Virus record (IMG/VR): IMGVR_UViG_3300029319_000019
Location: 16,340-80,339 of that record
Origin: a virus
Reading direction: 5' to 3' (one strand)
Length of the DNA stretch: 64,000 nucleotides
Within the stretch, counting starts at the first letter, position 1; each line of letters starts with the position of its first letter. A program made the position numbers and the translations under genes. This document shows, piece after piece, positions 34,179 to 43,573 of this stretch. The notes under the pieces were generated by a model, which did not search any database, was not told the origin of the DNA, and saw nothing but the letters and a program-made list of their open reading frames with translations.

Positions 34179-34987
34179 TAAGATGCTAATGTTTTAAGTT
34201 TTGCTCTTAAAGTAGTTAATTTTCCTGAGTTCTTTTTGTCATTCAGGTGTATAACAGTGTCATCTAATGTTTCTCCTAATACCTCATCAATAAAGATAAC
34301 TTGGTTACCTATCTTTCTTAGTACTCCTGCAGATACCATTGTCTCGATTTCTGCTTTTAGTTCTAAGTGTTTATCTTGAGATACTTTGATAAACTTCTTA
34401 GGTTCTTTCTCCTTAATGTCATAGAGTAAGTTTTCTACTTGTTCTCTAGTCAATGTTTTAGGATCAATGTTTCCTAATAATCTAAACACTCTTCTCATTT
34501 GATTTTCATCATTAGATACTTTGATAAATGCTTTGTCAGCATCTTTCTTAATCTGAATATCATTATTACGTTGAAGATCCTTCTTAGCTAAATCTTGAAT
34601 ATAGAAACGTTTTTGTGAACTTGCGTTCATTTCTTTTTCTGATAAAGCTACATGTGGATGTCTCAATGCAAAATTATATTTGATAAAATCAGTAATATCA
34701 ATAGGTTCACCGTCTTCAGTTTTACCTACTTCTAGTTCTACACCTTCAAAGCCTACTGGGATTGTAAATTCAGCCCAGAATGTTTTGGTGTGTTTAGGCC
34801 ACTCCATATGTGAAGGGTCTACATCTAACATACCAGCTAAATATTTCTTTTCATCTTCTGGATCAAAAGCTTTTAGTGGTTGTCTGTTTACATATACGCT
34901 ACTTAGTTTTCTAATAGCGCTAGCGTTAATTTCCTTGGGTAAGTGATTATTAATCTGCTTAGCCCTTAAATAAACTTTCTTGCTCAT
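34178..34987 (-). CDS. Unknown protein next to the capsid gene, 269 aa
   Basis: Basic and helical, starting SKKVYLRAKQINNHLPKEIN. It has a beta segment TFWAEFTIPVGFEGVELEV, then long charged helices (KKFIKVSQDKHLELKAEIET). Residues 195-230 repeat the word (F)IKVSxD twice, a possible small internal duplication. It begins after the 144-base gap that follows the capsid gene and is translationally coupled to the ring protein. I do not recognise the family; a head completion protein is a fair guess. Confidence 0.55.
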   Translation of the reverse strand: MSKKVYLRAKQINNHLPKEINASAIRKLSSVYVNRQPLKAFDPEDEKKYLAGMLDVDPSHMEWPKHTKTFWAEFTIPVGFEGVELEVGKTEDGEPIDITDFIKYNFALRHPHVALSEKEMNASSQKRFYIQDLAKKDLQRNNDIQIKKDADKAFIKVSNDENQMRRVFRLLGNIDPKTLTREQVENLLYDIKEKEPKKFIKVSQDKHLELKAEIETMVSAGVLRKIGNQVIFIDEVLGETLDDTVIHLNDKKNSGKLTTLRAKLKTLAS

Positions 34988-35057
34988 AATATAGTACTTT
35001 TAAAGTTTTAATAGTGGATGTAAAGTATAACTCCCCAATATCTTAAAGTAAGGAAGC

Positions 35058-35074
35058 GGGGGCACTAAGCCCCC
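35058..35074 (-). terminator. Hairpin after the capsid gene
   Basis: On the minus strand GGGGGC-TTAGT-GCCCCC, a six-pair GC stem, stands about 58 bases past the capsid stop in a 144-base gap. It is followed by CTTCCTTACTTTAAG, so only a loose T-rich run. It could stop part of the transcripts or protect the 3' end of capsid mRNA. Confidence 0.6.
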
Positions 35075-35131
35075 ACGACCTCAACCAAAAACCAATATAT
35101 AGACTTGCGAATGCACGCTTCTTTAGTCTCT

Positions 35132-36580
35132 TTATGAAGCAGTACACGTAATGTCTAAAGACGTATCAAATCTACGTAAGCAGATACCTGCAGTCTTTAA
35201 CATGTGTACGCTCGCACCGTCAACATCTGACGCTCTAGTATCAGTAGCCGCGAATCCTCGTGGAACTACAGAACCAGCAACGCACCAACGCATCATCTCA
35301 CGACCTTTCTTAGAGATCATTGTAAGGTTAGCTTGTCCGTCATAGTTAGACTGGTCAACAAATACCATACGGTAAGACTCTAATGAGTAACCAGTAACTG
35401 GGTGCTTTTCACGAGCTTGTGCAACAGGACCATGATCAAATAATGGAATCTTAACCACATTGATCACATGACCATCTACGTGCTCGTAAGTAGTGAAGTA
35501 ACCAGTTAATCCTAAGTTACGTCCGCTACCTGTGATGAATCTGTTCTCACCACCTACTTTGAAAGTATTAGATGCGAAGTGATTTTTAAGAGCTTCATCA
35601 AACTCTCTTGCTCCACCAGTACCAGTAAATAATGTTACTTGCTTCTGGTTTGCATCCGTCATTTGGTAGAATAAATCACCAATGATGTTCTTCAACTTAG
35701 TTTCAGTCATAGTTGAATAAGTATCAGTGTTTACGATTTGCTCGAATAAACCTGGGCCTACAATTACAGGCTGTCCATTCTCATCCTTCATAAACGTGTT
35801 ACCGTTTGAATCATAAGTTTTTTGTCCATACCAGTAGTACATCTCACACTCTTCTTTAAAGTCAAGCATGTGGTTGTACTCTTCATAGTCCATCCAAAGG
35901 TTAGTAGTACCACCACCTTTAGTTGGTAAAGTAAAGTTCGCTACGTAATCTTTAGCATGTCCTGACATGTGGTAAGATTTACGAACTGTAGTAATTTTGT
36001 TACGAACTTTTCCTGGAGCTTGCCAGTTAGAAGCGTTACCTCTTGAGAAGTCAACTCCTACTGGTGCATACAATTGAGCCCAAAGATCACCTGCAGTAAA
36101 ACCTGAAGTTAATACTGTAGCTGCTGCTGGGTTTACTAATTGTAATGTATACTCCCATCCTGAACCTGCCGCATAAGGTGTAGGTTCTTTCATGATACGA
36201 GCTAGTTCACCTTTGTTGTTTACTAACACGTATGGAAATACGAATCGTTTGTCAGGGAAAACCAATGTAAAAGTTGATCCTCCTTGTCCTAAGTTTGCTC
36301 CTGCATTAGTCACAGCCACTGGACGCGTTCTCAATTTGTGAGTAGCCACACGATATTCGTACTCTAAACGGTCAATTGATTGAACGTTTCCAGCTCCTTC
36401 AGTTAAGAAAGATAGTGGAAAACGCTTATCATCTTTGCCCGCTAGGTGCGTAATAATCGGAGATAGTTCAGTTGGCTTAGACAGTAATGCATTAGCTAGA
36501 CTGTTCATGTCTGTCATTTGCGAATCATTATAAAACGTCTTGTGTACGCTAATGTTCGTTCCGGTCATTTGTCCTGCCAT
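35132..36580 (-). CDS. Major capsid protein
   Basis: 482 residues, with HK97-fold traits by context: it lies directly after the acidic scaffold-like gene. Residues 60-120 contain SIDRLEYEYRVATHKLRTRP; further marks are WMDYEEYNHMLDFKEECEMY, YYWYGQKTYDSNGN and a TGTGGAREFDEALKNHFAS stretch. The long N-terminal arm-like part (MTGTNISVHKTFYNDSQMTD) and the tail with KGREMMRWCVAGS agree with capsid proteins of the crAss-like/Bacteroidota podovirus group that I recall. Terminator-like and gap features on both sides point to separate, high expression. Confidence 0.8.
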   Translation of the reverse strand: MAGQMTGTNISVHKTFYNDSQMTDMNSLANALLSKPTELSPIITHLAGKDDKRFPLSFLTEGAGNVQSIDRLEYEYRVATHKLRTRPVAVTNAGANLGQGGSTFTLVFPDKRFVFPYVLVNNKGELARIMKEPTPYAAGSGWEYTLQLVNPAAATVLTSGFTAGDLWAQLYAPVGVDFSRGNASNWQAPGKVRNKITTVRKSYHMSGHAKDYVANFTLPTKGGGTTNLWMDYEEYNHMLDFKEECEMYYWYGQKTYDSNGNTFMKDENGQPVIVGPGLFEQIVNTDTYSTMTETKLKNIIGDLFYQMTDANQKQVTLFTGTGGAREFDEALKNHFASNTFKVGGENRFITGSGRNLGLTGYFTTYEHVDGHVINVVKIPLFDHGPVAQAREKHPVTGYSLESYRMVFVDQSNYDGQANLTMISKKGREMMRWCVAGSVVPRGFAATDTRASDVDGASVHMLKTAGICLRRFDTSLDITCTAS

Positions 36581-36626
36581 TATTATCTAATTTATAAAGT
36601 TAAGTTTTGCATTTTAAAATTGCCAT

Positions 36627-37754
36627 TTATATGTTAAGATCTAAATCATCCAAGTCTACTTGTTTACTCTTACGTCTTTGACGTCCTCGTGCACTTTTAA
36701 CTCTTTCTTCATTTCTGGATATTCTATCTCTTAATGATTTAGCATTTGATGTTCTAGCTTTTGTTTCTACCAATTTTGATAAATCAAAACCTTTGAACAT
36801 TAAATAATCAATCGCGAGTTTAGTCTCCATCTCTGCTTCAGAATGATCTAAGTCTCGTTGTGTGCGACCATCGTTAGTCACAGGGTTTGAGATATAATCA
36901 AAAAACTTTGACTTCTCTCTCTTTGGAATAGAGATACCTGCAAAATCATCAGTACTATCGATGGCTTCATACACACCATTCCAAAATTCTTCTTGCTGTT
37001 CTTCTTGTTGAGCTCTTTGTTGTTTTTGCTGTTCAACCAATTGACTTCTTGATTGTTCTTGCATCTTACCTAAAGCTACTCTAGCAGATTCAGCTTTCTG
37101 GTATAATTTACCAGTATCTTCATAATCAGTCAGTAGCTCATTTATAAAATTCTGATCGTGTCCTTTTGTTGCAAAGTAATCAGATAAAATAGCTTTTTGA
37201 CTTCTTATGTCATCTTCTTCAAAACTAACTTGGTTATAATCTAGTTGCGGATCATATGCCTGCATAAAATCTCTAGATTCCCCTCCGTTAAGAACGTATT
37301 CTAGATGTTTTTGTACTAGTGGAAAGTTCTCAAACAAATTATTTAGTTGATCTTCCGCTATCTGTTGTCCAACATCTTGTGTCATTGCTAAAAGACCTTC
37401 TTCAGTATCATCATACTCTTCTTCAGTCTCAAAGCCTAGTTTATCTAGTATTGAAGAAACTACTGTAGAAGTAACAGCTTCTCTGTCATCTTCTTCTTCA
37501 TCGTCATCTTCATACTCTTCGTCTTCTTCGTAGTCCTCATCCTCTTCATATTCTTCCTCTTCTTCTTCTTCAACTTCTTCTACGTCTTCAGACTCTTCTA
37601 ATTCTTCTGCATCCGCATCTAACTCTTCAGCTTCTGCGCTTGGGGTTTCAACTGCTAAATCTTCAGCAACTTCACCTCCTGGATTTCCTCCATCTAAAAC
37701 ATCGTCAAATGAAATATCATCCAAACCGATGCCTTCTTCTTCTGGTTCTATCAT
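36627..37754 (-). CDS. Head scaffold protein candidate, very acidic
   Basis: 375 residues. Residues 30-105 are almost only Glu, Asp, Tyr, Val (for example DVEEVEEEEEEEYEEDEDYE), then a helical Gln/Glu/Lys body (SRSQLVEQQKQQRAQQEEQQ) and a very basic C-terminal end (RGRQRRKSKQVDLDDLDLNI). An acidic, coiled, capsid-adjacent protein with a basic tail is the usual shape of phage scaffolds, whose basic end grips the capsid shell. No protease gene was recognised nearby, so the scaffold may leave intact. The 46-base gap to the capsid gene is A/T-rich. Confidence 0.75.
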   Translation of the reverse strand: MIEPEEEGIGLDDISFDDVLDGGNPGGEVAEDLAVETPSAEAEELDADAEELEESEDVEEVEEEEEEEYEEDEDYEEDEEYEDDDEEEDDREAVTSTVVSSILDKLGFETEEEYDDTEEGLLAMTQDVGQQIAEDQLNNLFENFPLVQKHLEYVLNGGESRDFMQAYDPQLDYNQVSFEEDDIRSQKAILSDYFATKGHDQNFINELLTDYEDTGKLYQKAESARVALGKMQEQSRSQLVEQQKQQRAQQEEQQEEFWNGVYEAIDSTDDFAGISIPKREKSKFFDYISNPVTNDGRTQRDLDHSEAEMETKLAIDYLMFKGFDLSKLVETKARTSNAKSLRDRISRNEERVKSARGRQRRKSKQVDLDDLDLNI

Positions 37755-37788
37755 AATCTATATATTAATTTTTTACAAAAATAGTTAA

Positions 37789-37816
37789 ATATGTGTGTAT
37801 TGGTACACTCACATAT
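37789..37816. terminator. Palindrome between scaffold and internal-protein genes
   Basis: ATATGTG and CACATAT (seven pairs, with partial inner pairing GT..AC) enclose a short loop, and T-rich runs follow on both strands (TTTTTGG rightward, TTTAACTATTTTTG leftward). In the 92-base gap it could act as a terminator ahead of the scaffold gene on the minus strand. Confidence 0.5.
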
Positions 37817-37846
37817 GTTTTTGGATATGTCTTTATTATATATCAC

Positions 37847-39025
37847 TTATGCTCTTTTTCTAGACCTTCTAATAGCCTCTTTACCTTTAGTAAATATACT
37901 TGCCACCTGTCTTTTACCCATTACTTTGGCTCTTTGTTCGCCTACCGTAAGGATTTGGATCTTCCTAGCAAACGGTTTATTAACTCTTTTAACCTTAGCC
38001 ACAGTAGCGCGAGCGTCAGCAGGTGTGGCAAAACGTATACCAACAGTATCCTTTGGATTTTCATCCGTATATAATCTTCTACCACTTCCTTTTGGTTTTT
38101 TACCTGTTCCTGTTACTGGATCTTTACCATGCTTAGATCTATAGCCACCTTTTTTATATATTTTACTAGAGTATTTATCTATACTAATAGGATCACCCGC
38201 TGCACCAGTACCATATAAAGCTGGCATATCGCTAGCATCTCTAGATATGTCTACTGGTAATATTGTAGTAAAACCTGATTTTGCAGTTTTTGCTAAAGGT
38301 TTTACAACTTTGTAAATATCTTTACCAAATTTCTTACCTTCCCTTATCAACTCATCTACTTTTGCTTTTTCTTTTCTATAAAATATCTTTAAAGCTTTTT
38401 TAGCAACCTTATCACCTTTGGCTGCATCTTTAACTGCTTTAACCATTCCTTTATAATATTTTGGCTTTTCAACTACCCTTTTTAGATAATCAACTAAGTT
38501 TTGTCCAGCAGTTCCTTCAAAAGGTCTAGTCTTCTTCATACTAGTATATAATGGTTCTCCAGCCCCTGCTGCAGAACTTATAACTTCAAGCTTGTCTTTA
38601 AAACCTCCTTTTTGATAGGCTGGTGTCTCTATAACTGTACCACTCTTTGGTCCTGTAGGTAAATCTTTGATGCCTGGTGGTACATTCTGATACGATTGTA
38701 CTAAATGTCCTTGGTCATCCACCTTTGTAATATTGATAGGCACTCTCATACCTTCAGTATTGAATGATGTATTAGCTGGTACATCTGGAAAAACCATGCT
38801 AGCACCTATGTTACCCATGGCTTGCTGTTCACGTAAACCTACTTGTTGTTCTTGTGGAGTTTGTGCAACTAGCATATTCTCTTGCTTAGCCTGTGCCTCT
38901 GCTTGTAACATTGCTGGTACATTAGCGCCCTGGTTAGCCATTTGATACAAGTCTAATATGCTACCTTCAAATCCAGTAGACCTAGCCATGTCTAATATTT
39001 CTCTACGCATTTGGTTATTCAGCAT
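37847..39025 (-). CDS. Internal virion protein with DASDMPALYGTGAAGDP block
   Basis: 392 residues. A Gln/Ala-rich start (LDLYQMANQGANVPAMLQAE) and a basic helical middle (KYYKGMVKAVKDAAKGDKVA) lead to a 17-residue block, DASDMPALYGTGAAGDP, shared letter for letter with the 1054-aa protein at 3847-7011 and followed in both by DKYxxKxYxxGG. The tail is Lys/Arg-rich. It sits between portal and scaffold, overlapping the portal stop by 11 bases, so an internal or portal-associated structural role is likely. GG words (YQKGG, KKGG) also occur here. The family is not recognised. Confidence 0.7.
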   Translation of the reverse strand: MLNNQMRREILDMARSTGFEGSILDLYQMANQGANVPAMLQAEAQAKQENMLVAQTPQEQQVGLREQQAMGNIGASMVFPDVPANTSFNTEGMRVPINITKVDDQGHLVQSYQNVPPGIKDLPTGPKSGTVIETPAYQKGGFKDKLEVISSAAGAGEPLYTSMKKTRPFEGTAGQNLVDYLKRVVEKPKYYKGMVKAVKDAAKGDKVAKKALKIFYRKEKAKVDELIREGKKFGKDIYKVVKPLAKTAKSGFTTILPVDISRDASDMPALYGTGAAGDPISIDKYSSKIYKKGGYRSKHGKDPVTGTGKKPKGSGRRLYTDENPKDTVGIRFATPADARATVAKVKRVNKPFARKIQILTVGEQRAKVMGKRQVASIFTKGKEAIRRSRKRA

Positions 39026-41270
39026 TGCCCTCTCTTGCTATCTGATTTTTCTCGTTGTCATTGTTTGTTTTAGCATCAAGTTCTTTCTCTCTAATATCTA
39101 GCTCACGCTGTTTGTTTTCAAAGTCTTGCATTAACTTCTGCATATTGAAGCTATCTAACTCTGGATTCTTTCTAGCTTCTGCGTTGATTAATGCTACCTC
39201 AATATCTAGCTGTCTATCTTTTTCTTTATCAATAGAAGCTCTTTCCATTTCTTGTTGTTGCATTTGCATCTGCTGTTGAGCTTGTGCTTGTTGTGCTTGT
39301 TGTTGTGCTTGCTCTAATTCTGCTGCAGCTTTCTCTGCTGCTTTTAACTTGCCTTTTATTTGACTGAAGTTTTCAGACTCAAACATCTCAGCAACCATAG
39401 AAGCTTTAGTACCATTCTGAATCATAGCCTGTGCGAGACCCTTAATCTGATCTAATCTCTGTTGATCCTTGCCAGCGTCAGATACAAAGATACCATAGTT
39501 AGCCTCCATATGTTGCAAAGTGTCAATGTCTAAAAAGTCTGCAGTACCATCAGGCATTACAAACATACCTTGTTTACCAGTAAGCCATGCTTCTTTTGAA
39601 TAGTCAAGCAGTGCTTGTAAATCTCTTTGTTCTAATCTAGCAAATTTTCTAAATAAATCTTCTGTAATATGTGAAGATTGTAATATAGCTTGCTGTGAAC
39701 TAGCTTTACCTTCATACGCACCAATCGTACCTTGTCTTTGTCTAGACACACCAGATATTTTCTCCCACTCTTGTAGTATAGATTCTAACAGTGTTATGTA
39801 TTGTGATATAGTCTTGATTGACATATCAAGAACTGATTGATGTTGTGGGTTAAGTTGTATACCTTCTTTGTTATAATCTACCCATGCAATACCCGTACCT
39901 TCTACATAGTACATAAATTTATCCATGTCCCATTTCTTAGGAATCATGTTAATATCAAACTGTGCAATAATATCTTTACTTCTAGCTATTGCCAGTTCCA
40001 TTCTATACTTGTAGATATTGTAGTTTAACTGATAAGGTATACCAAGTGATACTAGTGAAATATTGTCTGCATTTATATCAGAGTACTTTCTACCATTGAT
40101 AGGCAGTTTGCAAGTAGATGCATTGTCAATAGATAACCTTTGATTAGCTACAGGATTAATGTTAATGTAAAATCTACCATCAATACGTGTACCTTCCCAT
40201 ACTTCATTTACCCATAGATAAGTTACCTTAGCTCCTGCTTCTTTTAGCTCTTTAGGCATTCTAAACTTTTCATCAACCTCCATCTCTTCCATAGCTCCAG
40301 TATCTGGGTCCATGTATTCTAAGAAACCTACTCTTTTTCTTGACTTCCAATATACAGTAACTACTTCTATTAATCTGTTTCTGTATGTGTTTGGATCAGA
40401 ACCTGCTCTTGCTCTTCTGTATAATAGGTATGATTCTGGATCTGATTGTCTAGGCTCTTCTAGTTCTAGTACTTGTTCATCTGTTAATGACTCATAGAAT
40501 GAATCTATAACTGATGATGCATGTACATACTTTCTAACTAATGCCCAGTCTCCATCTTCTACAAACTCTATGTCTGGATCTTTATCATAATCAATATCAA
40601 TAGGATTTAATACTTCATAGAATGGCTCTTTGTTTCTCACGCCTCTATGTGTATATACTTCACCTGATACTAAAAAGTGAAACCAAGCTTTTTGTATTTT
40701 ATCATACACCTCTGACTGTTGCATTATGTATGTCATAGCATGTTGTCCTTTGATAGCTCTGTTATCTACATAACTATTCTCAAACTGATCTGCTATTTCT
40801 TTAGGCATTGGAATATCTTCTGGAGTTTCAATATTCTGCATTACCTCTGGATTAGTTTCAGCTAATACTTTTAAGAATCTTTGTTGTAAGTTTTGATATA
40901 TAGCTTGTTGCTTTGCTTTTTCTTTCTGACTTACAGCGTCTCCATTTTGTACTGTAACGGTGTAATTAAGAGGTCTTTTAGACTTCTCACCTAATAAAAG
41001 ATCAATAATAGGTTTGATAATAGGATAGTTACGCATTTTAGAGGGGAAATTTGTACGGGACTTGCCGTAAGGTTGTGTAACGTAACGATAGTCATCCTCA
41101 TAAATTACACCGTTGTAGTAATCATACAATCTCTTTAGGTCATCTTTTCTTTCGTTGACCCCATATAAAGATAACTCTATGTAGGCTTCTACACAGCTCT
41201 CTCTCCATTTTTTATTCTTCTTTGATAAAGGCAGCTTTTGCTGCGGTATTTTGTCTCCCCCTAGATACAT
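39015..41270 (-). CDS. Portal protein
   Basis: 751 residues, long and mostly helical. It opens KLPLSKKNKKWRESCVEAYI, with DYRYVTQPYGKSRTNFPSKM, a conserved position seen in portals of Bacteroidota podoviruses. The middle (SQQAILQSSHITEDLFRKFA) follows the region that lines the channel in portal proteins. The last 120 residues are a Gln/Ala/Glu coiled coil (AKQQQAQQAQAQQQ-like) that likely reaches into the capsid as a barrel. It forms the twelvefold ring that TerL docks on and lies between TerL and the scaffold, as expected. It overlaps the 392-aa internal protein by 11 bases. A -7-like box TAATTTTG lies eight bases before the start. Confidence 0.82.
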   Translation of the reverse strand: MYLGGDKIPQQKLPLSKKNKKWRESCVEAYIELSLYGVNERKDDLKRLYDYYNGVIYEDDYRYVTQPYGKSRTNFPSKMRNYPIIKPIIDLLLGEKSKRPLNYTVTVQNGDAVSQKEKAKQQAIYQNLQQRFLKVLAETNPEVMQNIETPEDIPMPKEIADQFENSYVDNRAIKGQHAMTYIMQQSEVYDKIQKAWFHFLVSGEVYTHRGVRNKEPFYEVLNPIDIDYDKDPDIEFVEDGDWALVRKYVHASSVIDSFYESLTDEQVLELEEPRQSDPESYLLYRRARAGSDPNTYRNRLIEVVTVYWKSRKRVGFLEYMDPDTGAMEEMEVDEKFRMPKELKEAGAKVTYLWVNEVWEGTRIDGRFYININPVANQRLSIDNASTCKLPINGRKYSDINADNISLVSLGIPYQLNYNIYKYRMELAIARSKDIIAQFDINMIPKKWDMDKFMYYVEGTGIAWVDYNKEGIQLNPQHQSVLDMSIKTISQYITLLESILQEWEKISGVSRQRQGTIGAYEGKASSQQAILQSSHITEDLFRKFARLEQRDLQALLDYSKEAWLTGKQGMFVMPDGTADFLDIDTLQHMEANYGIFVSDAGKDQQRLDQIKGLAQAMIQNGTKASMVAEMFESENFSQIKGKLKAAEKAAAELEQAQQQAQQAQAQQQMQMQQQEMERASIDKEKDRQLDIEVALINAEARKNPELDSFNMQKLMQDFENKQRELDIREKELDAKTNNDNEKNQIAREGNAE

Positions 41271-41277
41271 ATGTATG

Positions 41278-41285
41278 CAAAATTA
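41278..41285 (-). promoter_or_regulatory. -7-like box just upstream of portal gene
   Basis: On the minus strand TAATTTTG, followed by CA and seven bases later by the portal ATG. It fits the Bacteroidota -7 consensus TAnnTTTG. No TTG stands 19-21 bases upstream, so this is weak as a full promoter. It resembles the spacing seen before the primase gene. Confidence 0.35.
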
Positions 41286-41348
41286 ATTAAATTTATATTT
41301 TGTTATACTACCTGTGTGCCTTTTGTACTCCCTATTATAAATATAACA

Positions 41349-43340
41349 CTAGTAGTAATTTTTATCAAACCAATCATTAGATGAGTTATCTTCTAATATT
41401 TCTTTTACCTCTGCGTTATACAACTCTCTGGTATGATACATTCCCACCATTAGTGCCATAACACGGTCAAAGTTACCTCTGTGATTAAACTTTATTAACT
41501 CTTGTAAAAGAGCCAAGTCATATATCTTGTGTAAGTTCAAAGTTATTTTATCTCCATCGTCTGATCTTACAGCATTTAGCCAGTCTCGTATGTACAACTC
41601 TCCTTGTCTTTTTCTAGCCTCTGTTGTATGCATACCATAGTTACGTTTTACATTTCTAGATCTTAGATCTTTTTTGTCTAGCATTTCAAACTCTTCTTGT
41701 AATCTATGTAACTTTCTATGCTGTCTTGCGTATTGTATAACAGCACCACGATCATTCTCAAACCCTATCTTTGCATTATAATAATCAGCTAGCATAAATA
41801 AATTTTTATTATATTCGTCTTGCGTATGTGGTCTACCTACATAGCTAGCAACAATTAAATCATCAGGCTTTGATATATTATTTATTCTCTTTATCACATA
41901 CGCAGCACCTAGAGAACTGGAATCTGCTGATTGGTTTTGTCCATACGGGTCATGACAAACTAGATATAGATTGTGTGGGACTTGTCCCTCTTGATTCCGA
42001 TATGGACCTTCATACAGAACAATGGCTCCTGTTAAATTATCTTCCTTACGATGAGGAAACCTTAGAATAGGTCTTGCATCTCCATCTGGTTCAAACTTTA
42101 TCTTATTATCTTTACCATAGTACAATCTACCAGCTGTACCTATTGCATGCAGCTTGTTTGCTTTTACTTTGTTATACTGTTCTTGTAGTGATGAAATGTC
42201 AAATAGATTTGATGACACTTGTAGTGTAGCTTCACTAGGACATAATGGATGTTCTGCTATATATTGATCGTAGGCTTTTGGATCATTAGTGCCTTTCTTT
42301 TTATTCCTATTAGTCTGTTCAAACTCTTTAGCTTCTTCTACATTAGAGTTACCATCATCATCAATAAATCCTTCTAAGTTCTCAAAGATTGGTACAAAGT
42401 ATCCACACTCTGTGCCCATAGCACCATCATCCCACTCGTTTGCAAAAGATAGACAGTCATATGATTCTGGGTTGTAGAATAATTCTTCCATACCCGCAAA
42501 GTCTACACCCTGTGTACCGCCTGTACCAAAAGCAATCATAGTACCTAGCGTCTTACTACCTTGACGCATTGTTGGCATAGCTACTTCCCAAGCTTTTAGT
42601 AGTCCTGGAAATGATCCTGCCTCTTCAAAAAATATAAGTTCACCTGCCTTACCCCTTACTTTATCTGGATCATCTTTTAGTGACACACCTATAATCTGTG
42701 ACTTCATACCCATCTCTACAAGTGCACCATTTACATTCTTCTTGTATCCAGATTGCTTGTGCATTTCTCTATCTCGCAATCTTGGCTGTGTCCATGCTGT
42801 ATTATCATCTACAAATGACATAATATCCCAAGCTTTAGATAATAAACCATCCCCAATCAAGTATTCTTTCTGCCCTGCAAATACATAGTTCTTACTATTA
42901 CGCACATGAAAGTAGTTACGTACCAACATAGCAGCAGCTTTGTAAGAAAATCCTTTACGACGTGCTTTTAACACTGTCATGTGCTTGTTTTCTTTCCTAC
43001 ATCTATCTACTGCAGTAAAGTATTTCCAATCTCCGTCGTAAAATGCTGGGAATGTACGCTCTCTTCGAGCTATAACTGTACCATCTGGTAGTTCTTCATC
43101 AACAGATCTGTCAATGGGACAATAGTTAAGATAAAAATAGTGGTTGCCTGTGATTGTTACACCGTTATAGGTGTACCCATATAAGCATCTTTTGCGTTCT
43201 TCGTCCCAGTATTCAAAGTATGGCTTTGTACCAGGCAGTGCATTAGTATAATATCCGTTCTTAAGATACTTATTAGCTGCTGGAGCTAATCCTTGCGTTT
43301 GTTTAAAAACTTGTTTTTTATATTCTGTAACTCCTGACAT
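41349..43340 (-). CDS. Terminase large subunit (TerL)
   Basis: 663 residues. The conserved opening GVTITGNHYFYLNYCPIDR is typical of TerL from crAss-like and marine Bacteroidota phages. A Walker A variant KARRKGFSYK occupies 125-134 and Walker B ELIFFEEA 234-241, forming the ATPase. The nuclease half carries an acidic set (CHDPYGQNQSADSSSLG near 460, IGFENDRGAVIQYA, FDRVMALMVGMYH). It powers DNA entry through the portal and cuts the concatemer. The first 55 bases overlap the 92-aa gene upstream, so the two are co-translated. Confidence 0.93.
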   Translation of the reverse strand: MSGVTEYKKQVFKQTQGLAPAANKYLKNGYYTNALPGTKPYFEYWDEERKRCLYGYTYNGVTITGNHYFYLNYCPIDRSVDEELPDGTVIARRERTFPAFYDGDWKYFTAVDRCRKENKHMTVLKARRKGFSYKAAAMLVRNYFHVRNSKNYVFAGQKEYLIGDGLLSKAWDIMSFVDDNTAWTQPRLRDREMHKQSGYKKNVNGALVEMGMKSQIIGVSLKDDPDKVRGKAGELIFFEEAGSFPGLLKAWEVAMPTMRQGSKTLGTMIAFGTGGTQGVDFAGMEELFYNPESYDCLSFANEWDDGAMGTECGYFVPIFENLEGFIDDDGNSNVEEAKEFEQTNRNKKKGTNDPKAYDQYIAEHPLCPSEATLQVSSNLFDISSLQEQYNKVKANKLHAIGTAGRLYYGKDNKIKFEPDGDARPILRFPHRKEDNLTGAIVLYEGPYRNQEGQVPHNLYLVCHDPYGQNQSADSSSLGAAYVIKRINNISKPDDLIVASYVGRPHTQDEYNKNLFMLADYYNAKIGFENDRGAVIQYARQHRKLHRLQEEFEMLDKKDLRSRNVKRNYGMHTTEARKRQGELYIRDWLNAVRSDDGDKITLNLHKIYDLALLQELIKFNHRGNFDRVMALMVGMYHTRELYNAEVKEILEDNSSNDWFDKNYY

Positions 43341-43564
43341 TTTTCATATTCTTCTGTGCTTATAAAATGATGTATTAACAAATCTAAAGTAGCTTCATCT
43401 CTTCCATCACTTTCTATAGGATCAAAAGGTAAATAAAAATCTTCTATCCTACCTGTCTTCTCAGCTTTCTCGTATATATCATCAAGAGTTATTCTTTTAG
43501 TTACAAAGTCATACGCATTCTCCATGGCATTATTATAATCTTGTAAGTCTTCTAAAAAATCCAT
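43286..43564 (-). CDS. Small acidic protein overlapping TerL, 92 aa
   Basis: Helical and acidic (MDFLEDLQDYNNAMENAYDF; EATLDLLIHHFISTEEYEK). Its last 55 bases run inside the TerL start in another frame, and the spacer to the upstream gene is only nine bases. The tight overlap suggests a helper of packaging, but no family is recognised. It may be a TerL partner. Confidence 0.55.
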   Translation of the reverse strand: MDFLEDLQDYNNAMENAYDFVTKRITLDDIYEKAEKTGRIEDFYLPFDPIESDGRDEATLDLLIHHFISTEEYEKCQELQNIKNKFLNKRKD

Positions 43565-43573
43565 GTCTCAAAT

